Notes: generated by a model from the letters alone, not told the origin. Positions 35,469 through 44,285 are shown, numbered from the stretch's first letter. The stretch: DNA of 64,000 bases from Chamaesiphon minutus PCC 6605 (GCF_000317145.1 NC_019697.1:2542001-2606000); one strand, 5' to 3'. Translations and numbers: made by a program.

Positions 35469-35498
35469 GTTAACCTGACGACTCCCTGCTTTTAACGT
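35469..35498 (+). promoter_or_regulatory. Candidate Pho box upstream of the purple-acid-phosphatase gene
   Basis: GTTAACCT-GAC-GACTCCCT-GCT-TTTAACGT: three 8-mers separated by exactly 3 bp, the outer two strong matches to the cyanobacterial Pho-box unit YTTAAYYW. It lies 145-174 bp before the ATG. Confidence 0.55.
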
Positions 35499-35642
35499 TG
35501 GAATGGGACGATGAGCTTTTAGGTATGTCTTGAGAAAAAACGATCGCTCTTCGATTAAGCTTTTTCGTGTATTCATCGTGGATTAAATACTAATACACCA
35601 AGGTACTAAGCTGATGTTCGTGTACTCTTATCCTTAACTGCA

Positions 35643-38042
35643 ATGACTGAATTCCGCGTCAATCCCTACCTCCAAAATCCATCTTCCAAGGGTATCAATG
35701 TCACCTGGTTCACCACTAAAGACGTAGATGCCACCCTCACTGTCACTGGGCCAGGTCTGAGTAAACCCTTAGTGTTCCAGAGTGACGCTACCTTAGCACC
35801 AGTGTTGGCTTATACCACCGCAGAACAGAAACAGTCGATCGCTGGTATCAAGGACAGTTGGTTGCTCGATAATAATAACTACAAGCATACAGTTGCAGTA
35901 GACGGTTTGCAGCCTGGGAAAACCTATAACTATACCGTCACCCAGGGGAGTTCCACCTTTAATTCCACATTTGAAACTGCCCCCAGTGCTACAGACTGGT
36001 CTAGCATTCGCTTTATTGCCATGTCTGATAGTGAGACAGAACCCCTGGGGCGAGTCACCTATCGGGAGTGGCAACCAGGTTTAATCGCAGAGGGTTCTAC
36101 GCGCCCCAATTCAACCGATAGTAATTGGGCGAAAAAGTTTGGCACCAACGGTACTGGCACTGCCCAAACCCTGCGCTATGCCCTAACAGAAACTGTGGGC
36201 TATCAAGAGAACTTAGAGATCGTTAATAGTCGCACTCCCGACTTCTTGCTAATGCCAGGGGACTTAGTGCAGGGGGGCGGCTATCAACCAGGTTGGGATG
36301 AATTTTTCCGCCACAACGCTGGGGAGTATGCCAGCGGTCTTTCTAAATATCCGATTTTGCCTGCTCTGGGGAACTGGGAAAATTTTGGCGCACTCAATGG
36401 CGGCTATGGTACCGATGCGGATGGTCGCTTTGGCCCCAAGTTCGGTCGAGATAAGTATCATACTTACTTCGATGCTCCAGAAAATGGAACTCCGGCTCAC
36501 AGGGATAATTACTACCGCGTTGACTACGGCCCCGTTACCGTCCTGACTTTAGACAGCTCCAACGGCGAACCAGACGATCGCCGGAGTAACTATGGTGGTG
36601 CGGGGCAACCCCCCAAGGTAAGTGGCACAGACTTTACAGGCCCAGGTACCGACACCCAGGAGAACTATACCCGCGCACAGTACGAAAGCTTTGGCGGCAC
36701 AGACCTAGCAGACTTTAACCCTGGTAGCATTCAATGGAACTGGGTAAAAAGTCAACTTCAGGATGCCCGCAACAAAGGACAAATCATCTTTATCCAGTAT
36801 CACCATGCCCCCTACAGCGATGGCGAACACGGCCAACCCATGAACCATACCCAATCCTCTGGTCAAGGGGGAACACCCCTCCGCCAGTATCAGAGCATGT
36901 TCGAGGAGTATGGCGTTGCGGCAGTCCTCTCTGGGCATAGTGAAATGTTCGAGCGGAGCTTTGTGGATGAAAATCGCGACGGGATCGGGGTGAATTACTA
37001 CGATGTAGGGGTATCTGGCGATGGACTGCGGGGCGAAAAGCGCACCGGATCTGGGTTTGACACTCCTTTACTCAACTATAACCAGTACAGTCAGTGGACA
37101 GCCGACCAAAATGCAGCGGAAGTATGGAAAGTAGTAAACGGTGTACCCCAATTAATCGACGGAGGCAAACACTACGGTCACTTGGAGGTCAACATCGAAC
37201 CCTTCAGTCCCGTACCAGGTATTGTCGCCAAAATTCAGTTTACGCCAGTCTATAGCTTCCCGATTCTGGATGCAAACTATAACCTCGTGACCACCGAACG
37301 CCGTGTCTACAATGACGAGACGATCCTGCTCGTGACCGATACAGGGAGAGTAATTAACAGTTCCTTGGGTCCCGATGCAACGGTGGCCTTATTTAAAGAG
37401 AATCTGGTTGCTGCCACACCAGGCAACGATCTGGTAATTGCCAATGCCCCCGGTAGTAAAGCAGACGGCATCAATGACACGATCTTCACTGGAGCAGGCA
37501 ACGATGAAGTAGACACAACCTTATCGCGTTCTCTAGCGATTAAAGGACACAACCGCATTTTGACGGGCAGTGGCAATGATGTATCGATCGTCACAGACAA
37601 CGATCGATCCTTCGGCAGCACAGGTGACGATATCTTCGAGGCAAATGATGCCAAAAACTATCGGCTCTCTGGTGGCGACGGCAACGATACTTTCTACCTG
37701 GGTGCTAGTGGTCGCGCTTTAGGTGGCGATGGTGCCGATAAGTTCTTTGTCGGTGCTGGCGGCGGTAACATCCTCTCTGGCGGCGCGGGTGCCGACCAAT
37801 TTTGGATTGCTAATGCCGAGCTGCCGAGTGCGGCTAATACGATCGTCGATTTCCAAATCGGTACCGATGTTATTGGCATTCAAGGTGCTGCGAGTTTGGG
37901 TATTAGTGCCAGCACGATTAAATTAAATCAAGTTGGTGCCGATACTTCGATTGTCTTTGGCGGTAAATCTCTAGCCTTACTTACAGGTATTCAAGCTAGT
38001 AGCTTGACTCCTGGTAATTCCAGTCAGTTTGTGTTTGCTTAA
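35643..38042 (+). CDS. Purple-acid-phosphatase-like enzyme with RTX tail
   Basis: 799 residues. Residues 1-115 are a PAP N-terminal fibronectin-III-like domain (RVNPYLQNPSSKGINVTWFT ... LQPGKTYNYTV). The metallophosphoesterase core spans about 120-470: Asp129 (MSDSE), GDLV 206-209, GNWE 243-246, QYHHAPY with His387/388, and SGHSE 430-434. Canonical PAPs have GNH[DE] and GHxH; here Trp replaces the GNH His and Glu the final GHxH His, so the metal site is non-standard. The RTX-like calcium-binding tail from about 592 is nearly identical to those of the two other island phosphatases. No signal peptide. CGATCG words are sparse in the enzymatic part, suggesting a separate origin for that part. Confidence 0.87.
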   Translation: MTEFRVNPYLQNPSSKGINVTWFTTKDVDATLTVTGPGLSKPLVFQSDATLAPVLAYTTAEQKQSIAGIKDSWLLDNNNYKHTVAVDGLQPGKTYNYTVTQGSSTFNSTFETAPSATDWSSIRFIAMSDSETEPLGRVTYREWQPGLIAEGSTRPNSTDSNWAKKFGTNGTGTAQTLRYALTETVGYQENLEIVNSRTPDFLLMPGDLVQGGGYQPGWDEFFRHNAGEYASGLSKYPILPALGNWENFGALNGGYGTDADGRFGPKFGRDKYHTYFDAPENGTPAHRDNYYRVDYGPVTVLTLDSSNGEPDDRRSNYGGAGQPPKVSGTDFTGPGTDTQENYTRAQYESFGGTDLADFNPGSIQWNWVKSQLQDARNKGQIIFIQYHHAPYSDGEHGQPMNHTQSSGQGGTPLRQYQSMFEEYGVAAVLSGHSEMFERSFVDENRDGIGVNYYDVGVSGDGLRGEKRTGSGFDTPLLNYNQYSQWTADQNAAEVWKVVNGVPQLIDGGKHYGHLEVNIEPFSPVPGIVAKIQFTPVYSFPILDANYNLVTTERRVYNDETILLVTDTGRVINSSLGPDATVALFKENLVAATPGNDLVIANAPGSKADGINDTIFTGAGNDEVDTTLSRSLAIKGHNRILTGSGNDVSIVTDNDRSFGSTGDDIFEANDAKNYRLSGGDGNDTFYLGASGRALGGDGADKFFVGAGGGNILSGGAGADQFWIANAELPSAANTIVDFQIGTDVIGIQGAASLGISASTIKLNQVGADTSIVFGGKSLALLTGIQASSLTPGNSSQFVFA

Positions 38043-38076
38043 AAATTGTAATTAACATTTTTTGATTCTACGATTG

Positions 38077-38098
38077 GGGGCAATTTATAAGTTGCCCC
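38077..38098 (+). terminator. Stem-loop after the PAP-like gene
   Basis: GGGGCAA pairs with TTGCCCC around TTTATAAG, 34 bp after the stop; only a weak U-tract follows. The rest of 38099-38435 has no convincing gene. Confidence 0.5.
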
Positions 38099-38435
38099 TT
38101 AGTTTGTGCGCTCTGCTGATATTTGGGTAGAAATCGATCGAATCGTAGCAAACTCCAGCTAAATATTTATACATGCACTGTAGCTTTGGTAATCGCGGCA
38201 GACAGATTTCGATTCTGATGCTGATAGGCTCTGCCAATGAAATCCTTAATTCCGAAATAGGCGATGAAGAAGTTTTTAAATTATTGAACAGAGCAAAAAA
38301 ATCGAGCGGCTGTTTCGCTCTCTCTCTATTGGTGCGATCGAGATCGGCAGATCGAAAGATAACTAAAAATAGTCAATTTTGTATCATTTACGAGTACATC
38401 AGTCTAAACAAAGTTTAGAACTAGGAGTAAATTAG

Positions 38436-39419
38436 ATGTCTCTTTACAAGATTAAAGACTTCGATCCAGAGTACAGCAAACACTTTGACGATGGCGATGT
38501 CATCGGCCTAGATCTCTACGCCGAAAATGACAAGATTGGTTCGGTAGATGACATTATGGTCGATGATAACGGGAATATTCGCTACCTGCTGATTAACACT
38601 GGCATGTGGGTTGCAGGCAAACGAGTATTGTTACCGATCGGACGCGCGCGCATCGACTACGGCCAAAAAAGAGTCTATGCCGGAACTCTCACCAAGAGCC
38701 AAGTCGAAGCTCTCCCTGAATTGACCGAAGAAACTAACGTCGATGACGACCACGAAGAACGGGTGCGTGGTGTCTATCGCTCCTCGACGCCAGAGTTCCA
38801 GCAACAAACGCCACATACAATTGGGGTTGGTTATACGGGAGCCGAGAGTTATCCAGCCAGCACGCACAGCGAACCGATGCTCGATCTCGACACCCCCTAC
38901 GTCGATGGTCAGATCGAGTACGATCGTCAAGCTGCGCCAGTACCTACTCCCGTACCCGCTCCAATGCCCGTACCTACTCCCGCGCCCGTAGCCGATCGCG
39001 ATGACGATATGTATGCGATCGACGATCGCAATCATCCTAGCTTTAAACTCTATCAAGAGCGGCTAGTAGCTAGCAAAACCCGTCAGAAGACTGGGGAAGC
39101 CGTGATTCGCAAGCATGTAGAGACAGAAACAGCCACCGCGTCGGTACCCGTTGAAAAAGAGCGTGTAGTCATCGAGCGCGTGCCCAGCACTGGTGGTACT
39201 GCTGTCGCACCTGGGGAAGTTGCCTTCAAAGACGGCGAAGTCTCCCGTGTAGAAGTGTACGAAGAAGTACCGGAATTTCATAAAGAAGCCTTCGTCCGTG
39301 AAGAAGTCAAAGTCAGCAAAGTTGTAGAACAGGAAACTGCTACAACTCAAGAGCAGATACGACGTGAAGAACTAGATATTAAAAATGCTGGCGATCGACC
39401 GATCGTCGATAACAAATAG
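38436..39419 (+). CDS. PRC-barrel and DUF2382 (YsnF/AvaK-type) stress protein
   Basis: 327 residues, ribosome-binding site CTAGGAGTAAATTAG. The N-terminal PRC-barrel, about 1-90 (DVIGLDLYAENDKIGSVDDI, NIRYLLINTGMWVAGKRVLL), is followed by an acidic linker and a Pro-rich repeat (about 168-188, PVPTPVPAPMPVPTPAP). The C-terminal DUF2382 domain spans about 205-320 (LYQERLVASKTRQKTGEAVI, VPVEKERVVIERV, EEVKVSKVVEQETATTQEQI, RREELDI). Such proteins resemble AvaK/akinete-marker and YsnF proteins, induced by stress, probably membrane- or surface-associated. Biochemical role unknown. A second DUF2382 protein follows, with a hairpin between. Confidence 0.88.
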   Translation: MSLYKIKDFDPEYSKHFDDGDVIGLDLYAENDKIGSVDDIMVDDNGNIRYLLINTGMWVAGKRVLLPIGRARIDYGQKRVYAGTLTKSQVEALPELTEETNVDDDHEERVRGVYRSSTPEFQQQTPHTIGVGYTGAESYPASTHSEPMLDLDTPYVDGQIEYDRQAAPVPTPVPAPMPVPTPAPVADRDDDMYAIDDRNHPSFKLYQERLVASKTRQKTGEAVIRKHVETETATASVPVEKERVVIERVPSTGGTAVAPGEVAFKDGEVSRVEVYEEVPEFHKEAFVREEVKVSKVVEQETATTQEQIRREELDIKNAGDRPIVDNK

Positions 39420-39430
39420 ACGCTCATGTG

Positions 39431-39453
39431 GGGCAACTTTATCTGAGTTGCCC
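39431..39453 (+). terminator. Stem-loop between the two DUF2382 genes
   Basis: GGGCAACT pairs perfectly with AGTTGCCC around TTATCTG, 11 bp after the stop. No strong U-run; partial termination or mRNA stabilisation is possible. Confidence 0.55.
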
Positions 39454-39522
39454 AGTACGAAATCGAGATCGCTAACAATTGTAGATAGAGCAAAATCCAC
39501 TCTATCTATGATTCTCTTTCAT

Positions 39523-39539
39523 AGAGGCTCCGCCAACGA
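39523..39539. repeat. AGAGGCTCCGCCAACGA repeat word
   Basis: Seventeen bases identical to 6834-6850, where the same word encodes an insertion in the receiver-only regulator. Confidence 0.7.
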
Positions 39540-39592
39540 CAGCGATAATTTTTATTGGATATTGAGAGCGCAACACCCTTAAAGACAAAATC

Positions 39593-40147
39593 ATGATTTA
39601 CGATCGATCTAAAGATAGTCAGCAACAGCCAGATCTAGTTCAGCTTCAAAAAAATGCTACCGATTCAACCAGAATTCTTACAGAAGAAACTATCTATTTG
39701 TTAGAAGAACGCTTGATGGTAGATCTGACGAGACACAAGACTGGGGAGATTGTCGTTCGTAAAGAGATTGACACCCAGGTTTTGCATGTTGAAGTACCAG
39801 TAAGGCGTGAAAAGCTGATTGTCGAACAAGTCAGTCCTGAATACAAGCTCATCGCTCAAATCGATCTCGGCTCAGAACAGCTCGATCGAGGGGCGATTTC
39901 GTATGTAAATCATGATGATTCGATCGTCATTAATGGCAACTCTAAATCTTTACCGATCGACAATAATCACAGCACAACAGTGGGTGGTACTGTTACTTCG
40001 CCCCAATCTGCGATCGATATATTGGCAGAGATTGTGCGGATGGCTGAGGAAGATTGCGAAACAGTTAGGATTGAAATCTCCCTTAAAAACAATCGCAATC
40101 GAGATACATATCAAAGATTATTTGCAGGCGATCGTTCGATTAATTGA
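39593..40147 (+). CDS. DUF2382 domain protein
   Basis: 184 residues. The core DUF2382 motif is present: IYLLEERLMVDLTRHKTGEI, VVRKEIDTQVLHVEVPVRRE, KLIVEQV, parallel to the C-terminal part of the upstream PRC-barrel protein. No PRC-barrel, signal peptide or membrane helix. The C-terminal third (AIDILAEIVRMAEEDCETVR) is predicted helical and is not part of the usual domain. It probably acts in the same stress response as its neighbour; function unknown. Confidence 0.8.
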   Translation: MIYDRSKDSQQQPDLVQLQKNATDSTRILTEETIYLLEERLMVDLTRHKTGEIVVRKEIDTQVLHVEVPVRREKLIVEQVSPEYKLIAQIDLGSEQLDRGAISYVNHDDSIVINGNSKSLPIDNNHSTTVGGTVTSPQSAIDILAEIVRMAEEDCETVRIEISLKNNRNRDTYQRLFAGDRSIN

Positions 40148-40281
40148 TAATTGAAAGGTGATAACTTAAAATACGGCACGTTTAGTTGCTGGTATAGGCA
40201 AAAATTGGGAGATCGAGAATCGATCGCCTAAAATTGATAGCAAATTAGTAAAATACACCAGATTGTAAGGAGACAATCCGC

Positions 40282-40494
40282 ATGAGTTATACCGATTTCG
40301 TTGACGAAATTAGCCTTGCCGAACAAGCTGAAAATCTAGGCAGAATGGCGATGATGATGGGACTGATTCCTAGTTTTGTCGTTCGGCATTTTCCCGATAG
40401 TTGGGAGTTTTATATTCCTGACGAGACTGGCAATAGACTGACGCCAGAAGAAGCATATTTACATCTCAATCGATTAGTCGATCCCGATAATTAA
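40282..40494 (+). CDS. Small conserved hypothetical protein
   Basis: 70 residues with an excellent ribosome-binding site (AAGGAGACAATCCGC). Acidic and helical at first (DFVDEISLAEQAENLGRMAM), then beta-like (PSFVVRHFPDSWEFYIPDET) and a short helix (TPEEAYLHLNRL). No membrane segment or motif of known function; I do not recognise the family. It ends 6 bp before the SDR gene, so the two probably share a transcript. Confidence 0.75.
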   Translation: MSYTDFVDEISLAEQAENLGRMAMMMGLIPSFVVRHFPDSWEFYIPDETGNRLTPEEAYLHLNRLVDPDN

Positions 40495-40500
40495 CCCAAG

Positions 40501-41214
40501 ATGAATACAAATCCTGCCGAGCGGCGCAAATATGCCCTAGTTACAGGTGGAAACAAAGGGATCGGCTTCGCAATTTGCCAAGGCTTACTCGCTGCTGAGT
40601 TTGATGTGATTTTAGCAGCCAGATCGATCGAGAATGCCACAACCGCCATCGAAAAGCTGCAATCCGATAACATCCATGCGTTGGTGCTAGACGTATCTAA
40701 CGATGATTCAATCGAGCGCGCCGCCAAAGAATATGGCGAAAAATTCACCCATCTCGATGTCTTAATTAACAACGCAGGCATTTATCCAGATGAGGACGTA
40801 AACATCCTCACAGTCGATCGAGAATTGCTAGATCGAGCGATGAATACCAATGCCTTTGGCGCAATTCGCACCACCCAAGCCTTTTTACCGCATTTATCCA
40901 AAGCTACAGCGGCGCGAGTAATTAATCTGTCCAGCGACTTAGGTGCCTTAGATGGCATATCTACCGAGACGCCTAGCTATTCCCTCTCCAAACTCGCGCT
41001 CAACGGTGCAACCATCTTGCTAGCCACCGCTCTCAAATTCCAAAAAATTGCCGTCTACTCCATGTGTCCCGGTTGGGTAAGAACCGATATGGGCGGCTCC
41101 AACGCCTCCCGCTCTCCAGCACAAGGCGCAGACACTGCCATCTGGCTAGCAACAGATGCCGACCTGAATTTGAGCGGAAAATTTTTCCGAGATCGAAAAC
41201 AAATTCCCTTCTAA
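40501..41214 (+). CDS. Short-chain dehydrogenase/reductase
   Basis: 237 residues, classical SDR. Cofactor loop TGGNKGIGFAIC, adenine-pocket LVLDVSND, NNAG at LDVLINNAGI, catalytic Ser in VINLSSDLGAL, YSLSK (YxxxK) and the PGWVRTDMGG loop. The sequence resembles plant and bacterial carbonyl-reductase-like SDRs (NADPH-dependent reduction of quinones or carbonyls). It is in a run of redox genes with an azoreductase and an MDR oxidoreductase, consistent with detoxification of electrophiles or quinones. Confidence 0.9.
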   Translation: MNTNPAERRKYALVTGGNKGIGFAICQGLLAAEFDVILAARSIENATTAIEKLQSDNIHALVLDVSNDDSIERAAKEYGEKFTHLDVLINNAGIYPDEDVNILTVDRELLDRAMNTNAFGAIRTTQAFLPHLSKATAARVINLSSDLGALDGISTETPSYSLSKLALNGATILLATALKFQKIAVYSMCPGWVRTDMGGSNASRSPAQGADTAIWLATDADLNLSGKFFRDRKQIPF

Positions 41215-41287
41215 TCTAAATCACCCAATCGATCGCCGCTAGTTCGCGAACATCCAGACAACCCACAGTCCCAACTCCTCACTCCCC

Positions 41288-41905
41288 ATGACCCACATCC
41301 TCCACATCGACGCCAGTCCCCGCCAAGAGAGGTCTGTCTCTCGCACCCTTACCAAAGAATTTATCACTAATTGGCAAACCGCTCATCCCGACGATACCGT
41401 CACCTACCGCGATCTCGGACATCATGCCATTCCCTTTGTTGACGAAGACTGGATTGCCGCTGCTTATTCTGCACCCGAACAGCACACCCCCGCTCAAAAA
41501 CAAGCCATTCAACTCTCTAACGAGCTAGTCGATGAATTTATAGCTGCCGATCGCTATGTCTTCGGGATTCCGATGTACAACTTTAGTATCCCTGCCAGCT
41601 TCAAGGCATATATCGACCAAATTACCCGCGTCGGGCGGACATTTGCCGTCGATGCTAACGGGTACAAAGGACTAGTTCATAACAAGAAAATGACCATTAT
41701 TACCGCCAGTAGCGGTGCATATCCCGACGGTAGCCCCGGTCATAGTTATGACATGCAAACACCCTATCTCCAGCTCATTTTTGGCTTCATGGGCATCACC
41801 GATGTGGAGTTTATTCACGCCGATAGTCTCAGCATGGGTGACGAAGCCCGCGATAAAGCGATCGCCACCGCCCAATCCGCAATCAAAACCGCTGTTCTGG
41901 CTTAG
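41288..41905 (+). CDS. azoR: FMN-dependent NADH-azoreductase (AzoR/AcpD family)
   Basis: 205 residues in the flavodoxin-like fold. FMN phosphate loop HIDASPRQERSVSRTLT, GIPMYNFSIPASFKAYIDQI near residue 95, and TIITASSGAYPDGSPG lining the isoalloxazine. Length and motifs match AzoR. It reduces quinones and azo compounds by two electrons with NADH. It lies between two oxidoreductase genes with spacings of 73 and 66 bp, probably one operon for quinone or carbonyl stress. Confidence 0.9.
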   Translation: MTHILHIDASPRQERSVSRTLTKEFITNWQTAHPDDTVTYRDLGHHAIPFVDEDWIAAAYSAPEQHTPAQKQAIQLSNELVDEFIAADRYVFGIPMYNFSIPASFKAYIDQITRVGRTFAVDANGYKGLVHNKKMTIITASSGAYPDGSPGHSYDMQTPYLQLIFGFMGITDVEFIHADSLSMGDEARDKAIATAQSAIKTAVLA

Positions 41906-41971
41906 AGGTTCCACGATATCGATCGTTAATAGTTCGCTGTAAGCTGCCAAACCCCCTACTCCCCAATCCCC

Positions 41972-42976
41972 ATGACCCAAATCGTCAGTCGCGAAATTCA
42001 TCTCATCTCCCGCCCCCACGGAATGCCCACCGCCGCCAACTTCGCCACCGTCGAAAACAAGCTAGAACCGCTACCAGACGAAAGCATCCTCGTTCGCAAC
42101 CTCTACATGTCGGTAGATCCATACATGCGGGGTCGGATGAACGATACCAAATCTTACGTACCACCGTTTCAACTGGGTCAACCGATGGAAGGTAGCGCAG
42201 TTGGCGAAGTTGTGGAATCTCGCGCCGAAGGGTTCAAAGCTGGCGATATCGTCACCTCCATGTTGGGCTGGCGCGAATACTTTATCGCTGAAGCCCAGGC
42301 ATTGCATCCAGTCAACCGTGAAATTCAACCGCTGTCGGTTTATCTGGGTACCCTGGGTGCGACGGGTTTAACGGCTTGGGCGGGGTTAAATTTGGTCGAT
42401 GTCAAAGCTGGCGATATCGTCTTTATTTCTGGTGCTGCTGGCGCAGTCGGTAATGTCGCCGGACAATTGGCAAAATTGCGCGGATGCGAAGTTATCGGCG
42501 CGGCGGGTTCGGGTGAAAAAATCGACTTCCTCAAAAATGAGTGTGGATTCGATCGAGTATTTAATTACAAAGATGCGCCAGTTTTAGAACAACTAAATCG
42601 GGTCGCACCAGATGGGATCGATGTCTATTTCGATAATGTCGGCGGCGCAAGTCTCGAAGCTGCACTCGCAGTGTTGCGAACTTACGGTCGGATTATTGCC
42701 TGTGGGGGTATCTCTGGCTACAACGCCGAAAAACCTGCTCCTGGGCCGAGTAATTTGTTTAACATTACCACCAAACGTTTGACGATGAAAGGACTAATTG
42801 TCAGCGATTCGCTCAACCTCATTGATGAGTTCCACAAGGAAGTAGGTGGCTATTTTCAGGCAGGTAAATTGAAAAATAGAGAAACAGTAGCCACTGGGAT
42901 CGATCGAGCCGTAGAAGCCTTTCTCGGCCTATTTGACGGCAAAAATATTGGCAAGATGGTTGTGAAGCTCGATTAA
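41972..42976 (+). CDS. MDR-family NADP-dependent oxidoreductase (CurA/PTGR-like)
   Basis: 334 residues. The N-terminal catalytic domain has the leukotriene B4 12-hydroxydehydrogenase-type pattern LYMSVDPYMRGRMNDTKSY. The Rossmann domain has SGAAGAVGNVAGQLAKLRGC, then YFDNVGGASLEAAL and GRIIACGGISGYN. No zinc ligands, as expected for the zinc-independent branch. Family members reduce alpha,beta-unsaturated carbonyls with NADPH. Third gene of the redox group; the preceding SDR and azoreductase suggest reactive-carbonyl detoxification. Confidence 0.9.
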   Translation: MTQIVSREIHLISRPHGMPTAANFATVENKLEPLPDESILVRNLYMSVDPYMRGRMNDTKSYVPPFQLGQPMEGSAVGEVVESRAEGFKAGDIVTSMLGWREYFIAEAQALHPVNREIQPLSVYLGTLGATGLTAWAGLNLVDVKAGDIVFISGAAGAVGNVAGQLAKLRGCEVIGAAGSGEKIDFLKNECGFDRVFNYKDAPVLEQLNRVAPDGIDVYFDNVGGASLEAALAVLRTYGRIIACGGISGYNAEKPAPGPSNLFNITTKRLTMKGLIVSDSLNLIDEFHKEVGGYFQAGKLKNRETVATGIDRAVEAFLGLFDGKNIGKMVVKLD

Positions 42977-43001
42977 AGACTCGTACAAAGTAGGAAAATA
43001 A

Positions 43002-43328
43002 AGCGATCGATTTGTTTACTTTTTCAAAGCAGCAGATCGAGCTGTCGATCGATTACCGGATCGAGACTTTCATCGACTGATTAATCGCGCTCTATTAGGT
43101 GTCTACTTATCCGATTGCAAAGTAAACGCCCAAAAGAACGTCAAGATAGTTACCAAGAAGATGCTTCCTTACGGTGGTATAACGGCATTGGTATTTTTGT
43201 GGAATCGTTTAATGATGGAGTGGATTCGGCACCAATATAAACTCGGACGATCGCTAGTTAATAAGCTTTCGATCGGACAGTTCGCGCTCGGCAAAATCAA
43301 ATCATTACACAACCAACCCCAAATCTAA
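43002..43328 (+). pseudogene. Start-less open frame coupled to the next gene
   Basis: The frame is open from 43002 to TAA 43326-43328, 108 codons, but the first ATG is at 43161, leaving only 55 residues (MLPYGGITALVFLWNRLMME and on). Upstream codons still look coding (RLPDRDFHRLINRALLGVYL). It ends TAATG, overlapping the next ATG by one base, a classic coupling arrangement. Either a 5'-truncated gene or a 55-residue membrane-associated peptide. No family recognised. Confidence 0.45.
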
Positions 43329-43600
43329 TGAGAGATACCTGGCTCGATCGATTCTTTCGAGACAAAAATGGCAATATCGTCATCATTCAACCGCCAAATC
43401 TACCGATTATGGTGTGGGCGATCTCCAGCTTTCTCCAGGTCATTTTTAAAACTGGAATAATTCATACCGGATTGGAGACGATTTCCTTAATTGCGATTTT
43501 TATTTGGTCTTTGGCAGAAATATTTCAAGGCGTTAATTACTTTCGGCGATCGCTCGGAGTATTCGTGCTAATTGTCACGATTGTCTCCAAACTCTCCTAA
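43328..43600 (+). CDS. Small membrane protein, unknown function
   Basis: 90 residues. Soluble start with PPNLPIMVW, then two or three hydrophobic segments (IMVWAISSFLQVIF, LETISLIAIFIWSLAEI, GVFVLIVTIVSKLS). The pattern of a charged start NGNIVIIQPPNLPI plus helices looks conserved-hypothetical cyanobacterial, but I cannot name a family. It is translationally coupled to the preceding frame through TAATG. Confidence 0.65.
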   Translation: MRDTWLDRFFRDKNGNIVIIQPPNLPIMVWAISSFLQVIFKTGIIHTGLETISLIAIFIWSLAEIFQGVNYFRRSLGVFVLIVTIVSKLS

Positions 43601-43663
43601 AGCTGAGTAACTGAGTCGATAATTAGCTACAATCGATCGCCAGATGGTAATTGAGGGCATCAA

Positions 43664-44230
43664 ATGAGTCAGACAGAACGGGAAAAAATGCTGGCAAACG
43701 AGCCATACTTTTCGCTCTCCGATCCAGAACTGCAAATGATGATGGCCGCAGCACAAGAGCTGCTGTATCCCTTCAATCATTCGCGCCCTGAAGAACACGA
43801 AAAACGTGCGAAAATTATTAGCAAGCTATTTGGATCGATCGGCAGAAACTTCACAATTAAGCCACCTTTTATGTGTGACTTTGGTTGCCATATCCATGCA
43901 AAAGACAACCTATTTATTAACTACGATTGCGTCATTTTAGATTGCAACGAAGTTTTCATTGGCAATAATGTCATGTTCGCGCCCAAGGTGCAAATTTATA
44001 CCGCATATCATCCCCTCGATCCAGAAATTAGAAGATCCGGTTTGGAAATGGCGGCACCGATTACGATCGAGGATGATGTCTGGATTGGCGGTGGCGCAAT
44101 TATCTGTCCCGGCGTCACCATTGGCGCGGGTACGACTATTGGTGCGGGTAGTGTCGTCATCAGAGATCTTCCCCCTAATGTTGTCGCGGTCGGCAATCCT
44201 TGTCGCGTCATTAGAAATCTTTACAATTAA
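43664..44230 (+). CDS. Sugar O-acetyltransferase (Maa/NodL/LacA type)
   Basis: 188 residues. The N-terminal Mac domain (MLANEPYFSLSDPELQMMMA) is followed by a left-handed beta-helix of hexapeptide repeats (IGNNVMFAPKVQIYTAYHPL with the catalytic His, IEDDVWIGGGAIICPGVTIG, AGTTIGAGSVVI) and ends VAVGNPCRVI. It transfers acetyl from acetyl-CoA to a hydroxyl of maltose, galactoside or oligosaccharide; the substrate cannot be fixed. It may decorate a surface glycan, though it is not next to the polysaccharide cluster. Starts at ATG 43664 with GAGGGCATCAA upstream. Confidence 0.9.
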   Translation: MSQTEREKMLANEPYFSLSDPELQMMMAAAQELLYPFNHSRPEEHEKRAKIISKLFGSIGRNFTIKPPFMCDFGCHIHAKDNLFINYDCVILDCNEVFIGNNVMFAPKVQIYTAYHPLDPEIRRSGLEMAAPITIEDDVWIGGGAIICPGVTIGAGTTIGAGSVVIRDLPPNVVAVGNPCRVIRNLYN

Positions 44231-44285
44231 TTAGTAACCCAAGTTCCTAGTTCTCACCTCAGCGGTTAGAAACCGCTGCTCATAG

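Noticed and set aside
38173-38418. 81-codon open frame before the PRC-barrel gene
   Set aside because: No ribosome-binding site, Ser/Arg/Leu-rich irregular composition and no recognisable pattern; probably chance.
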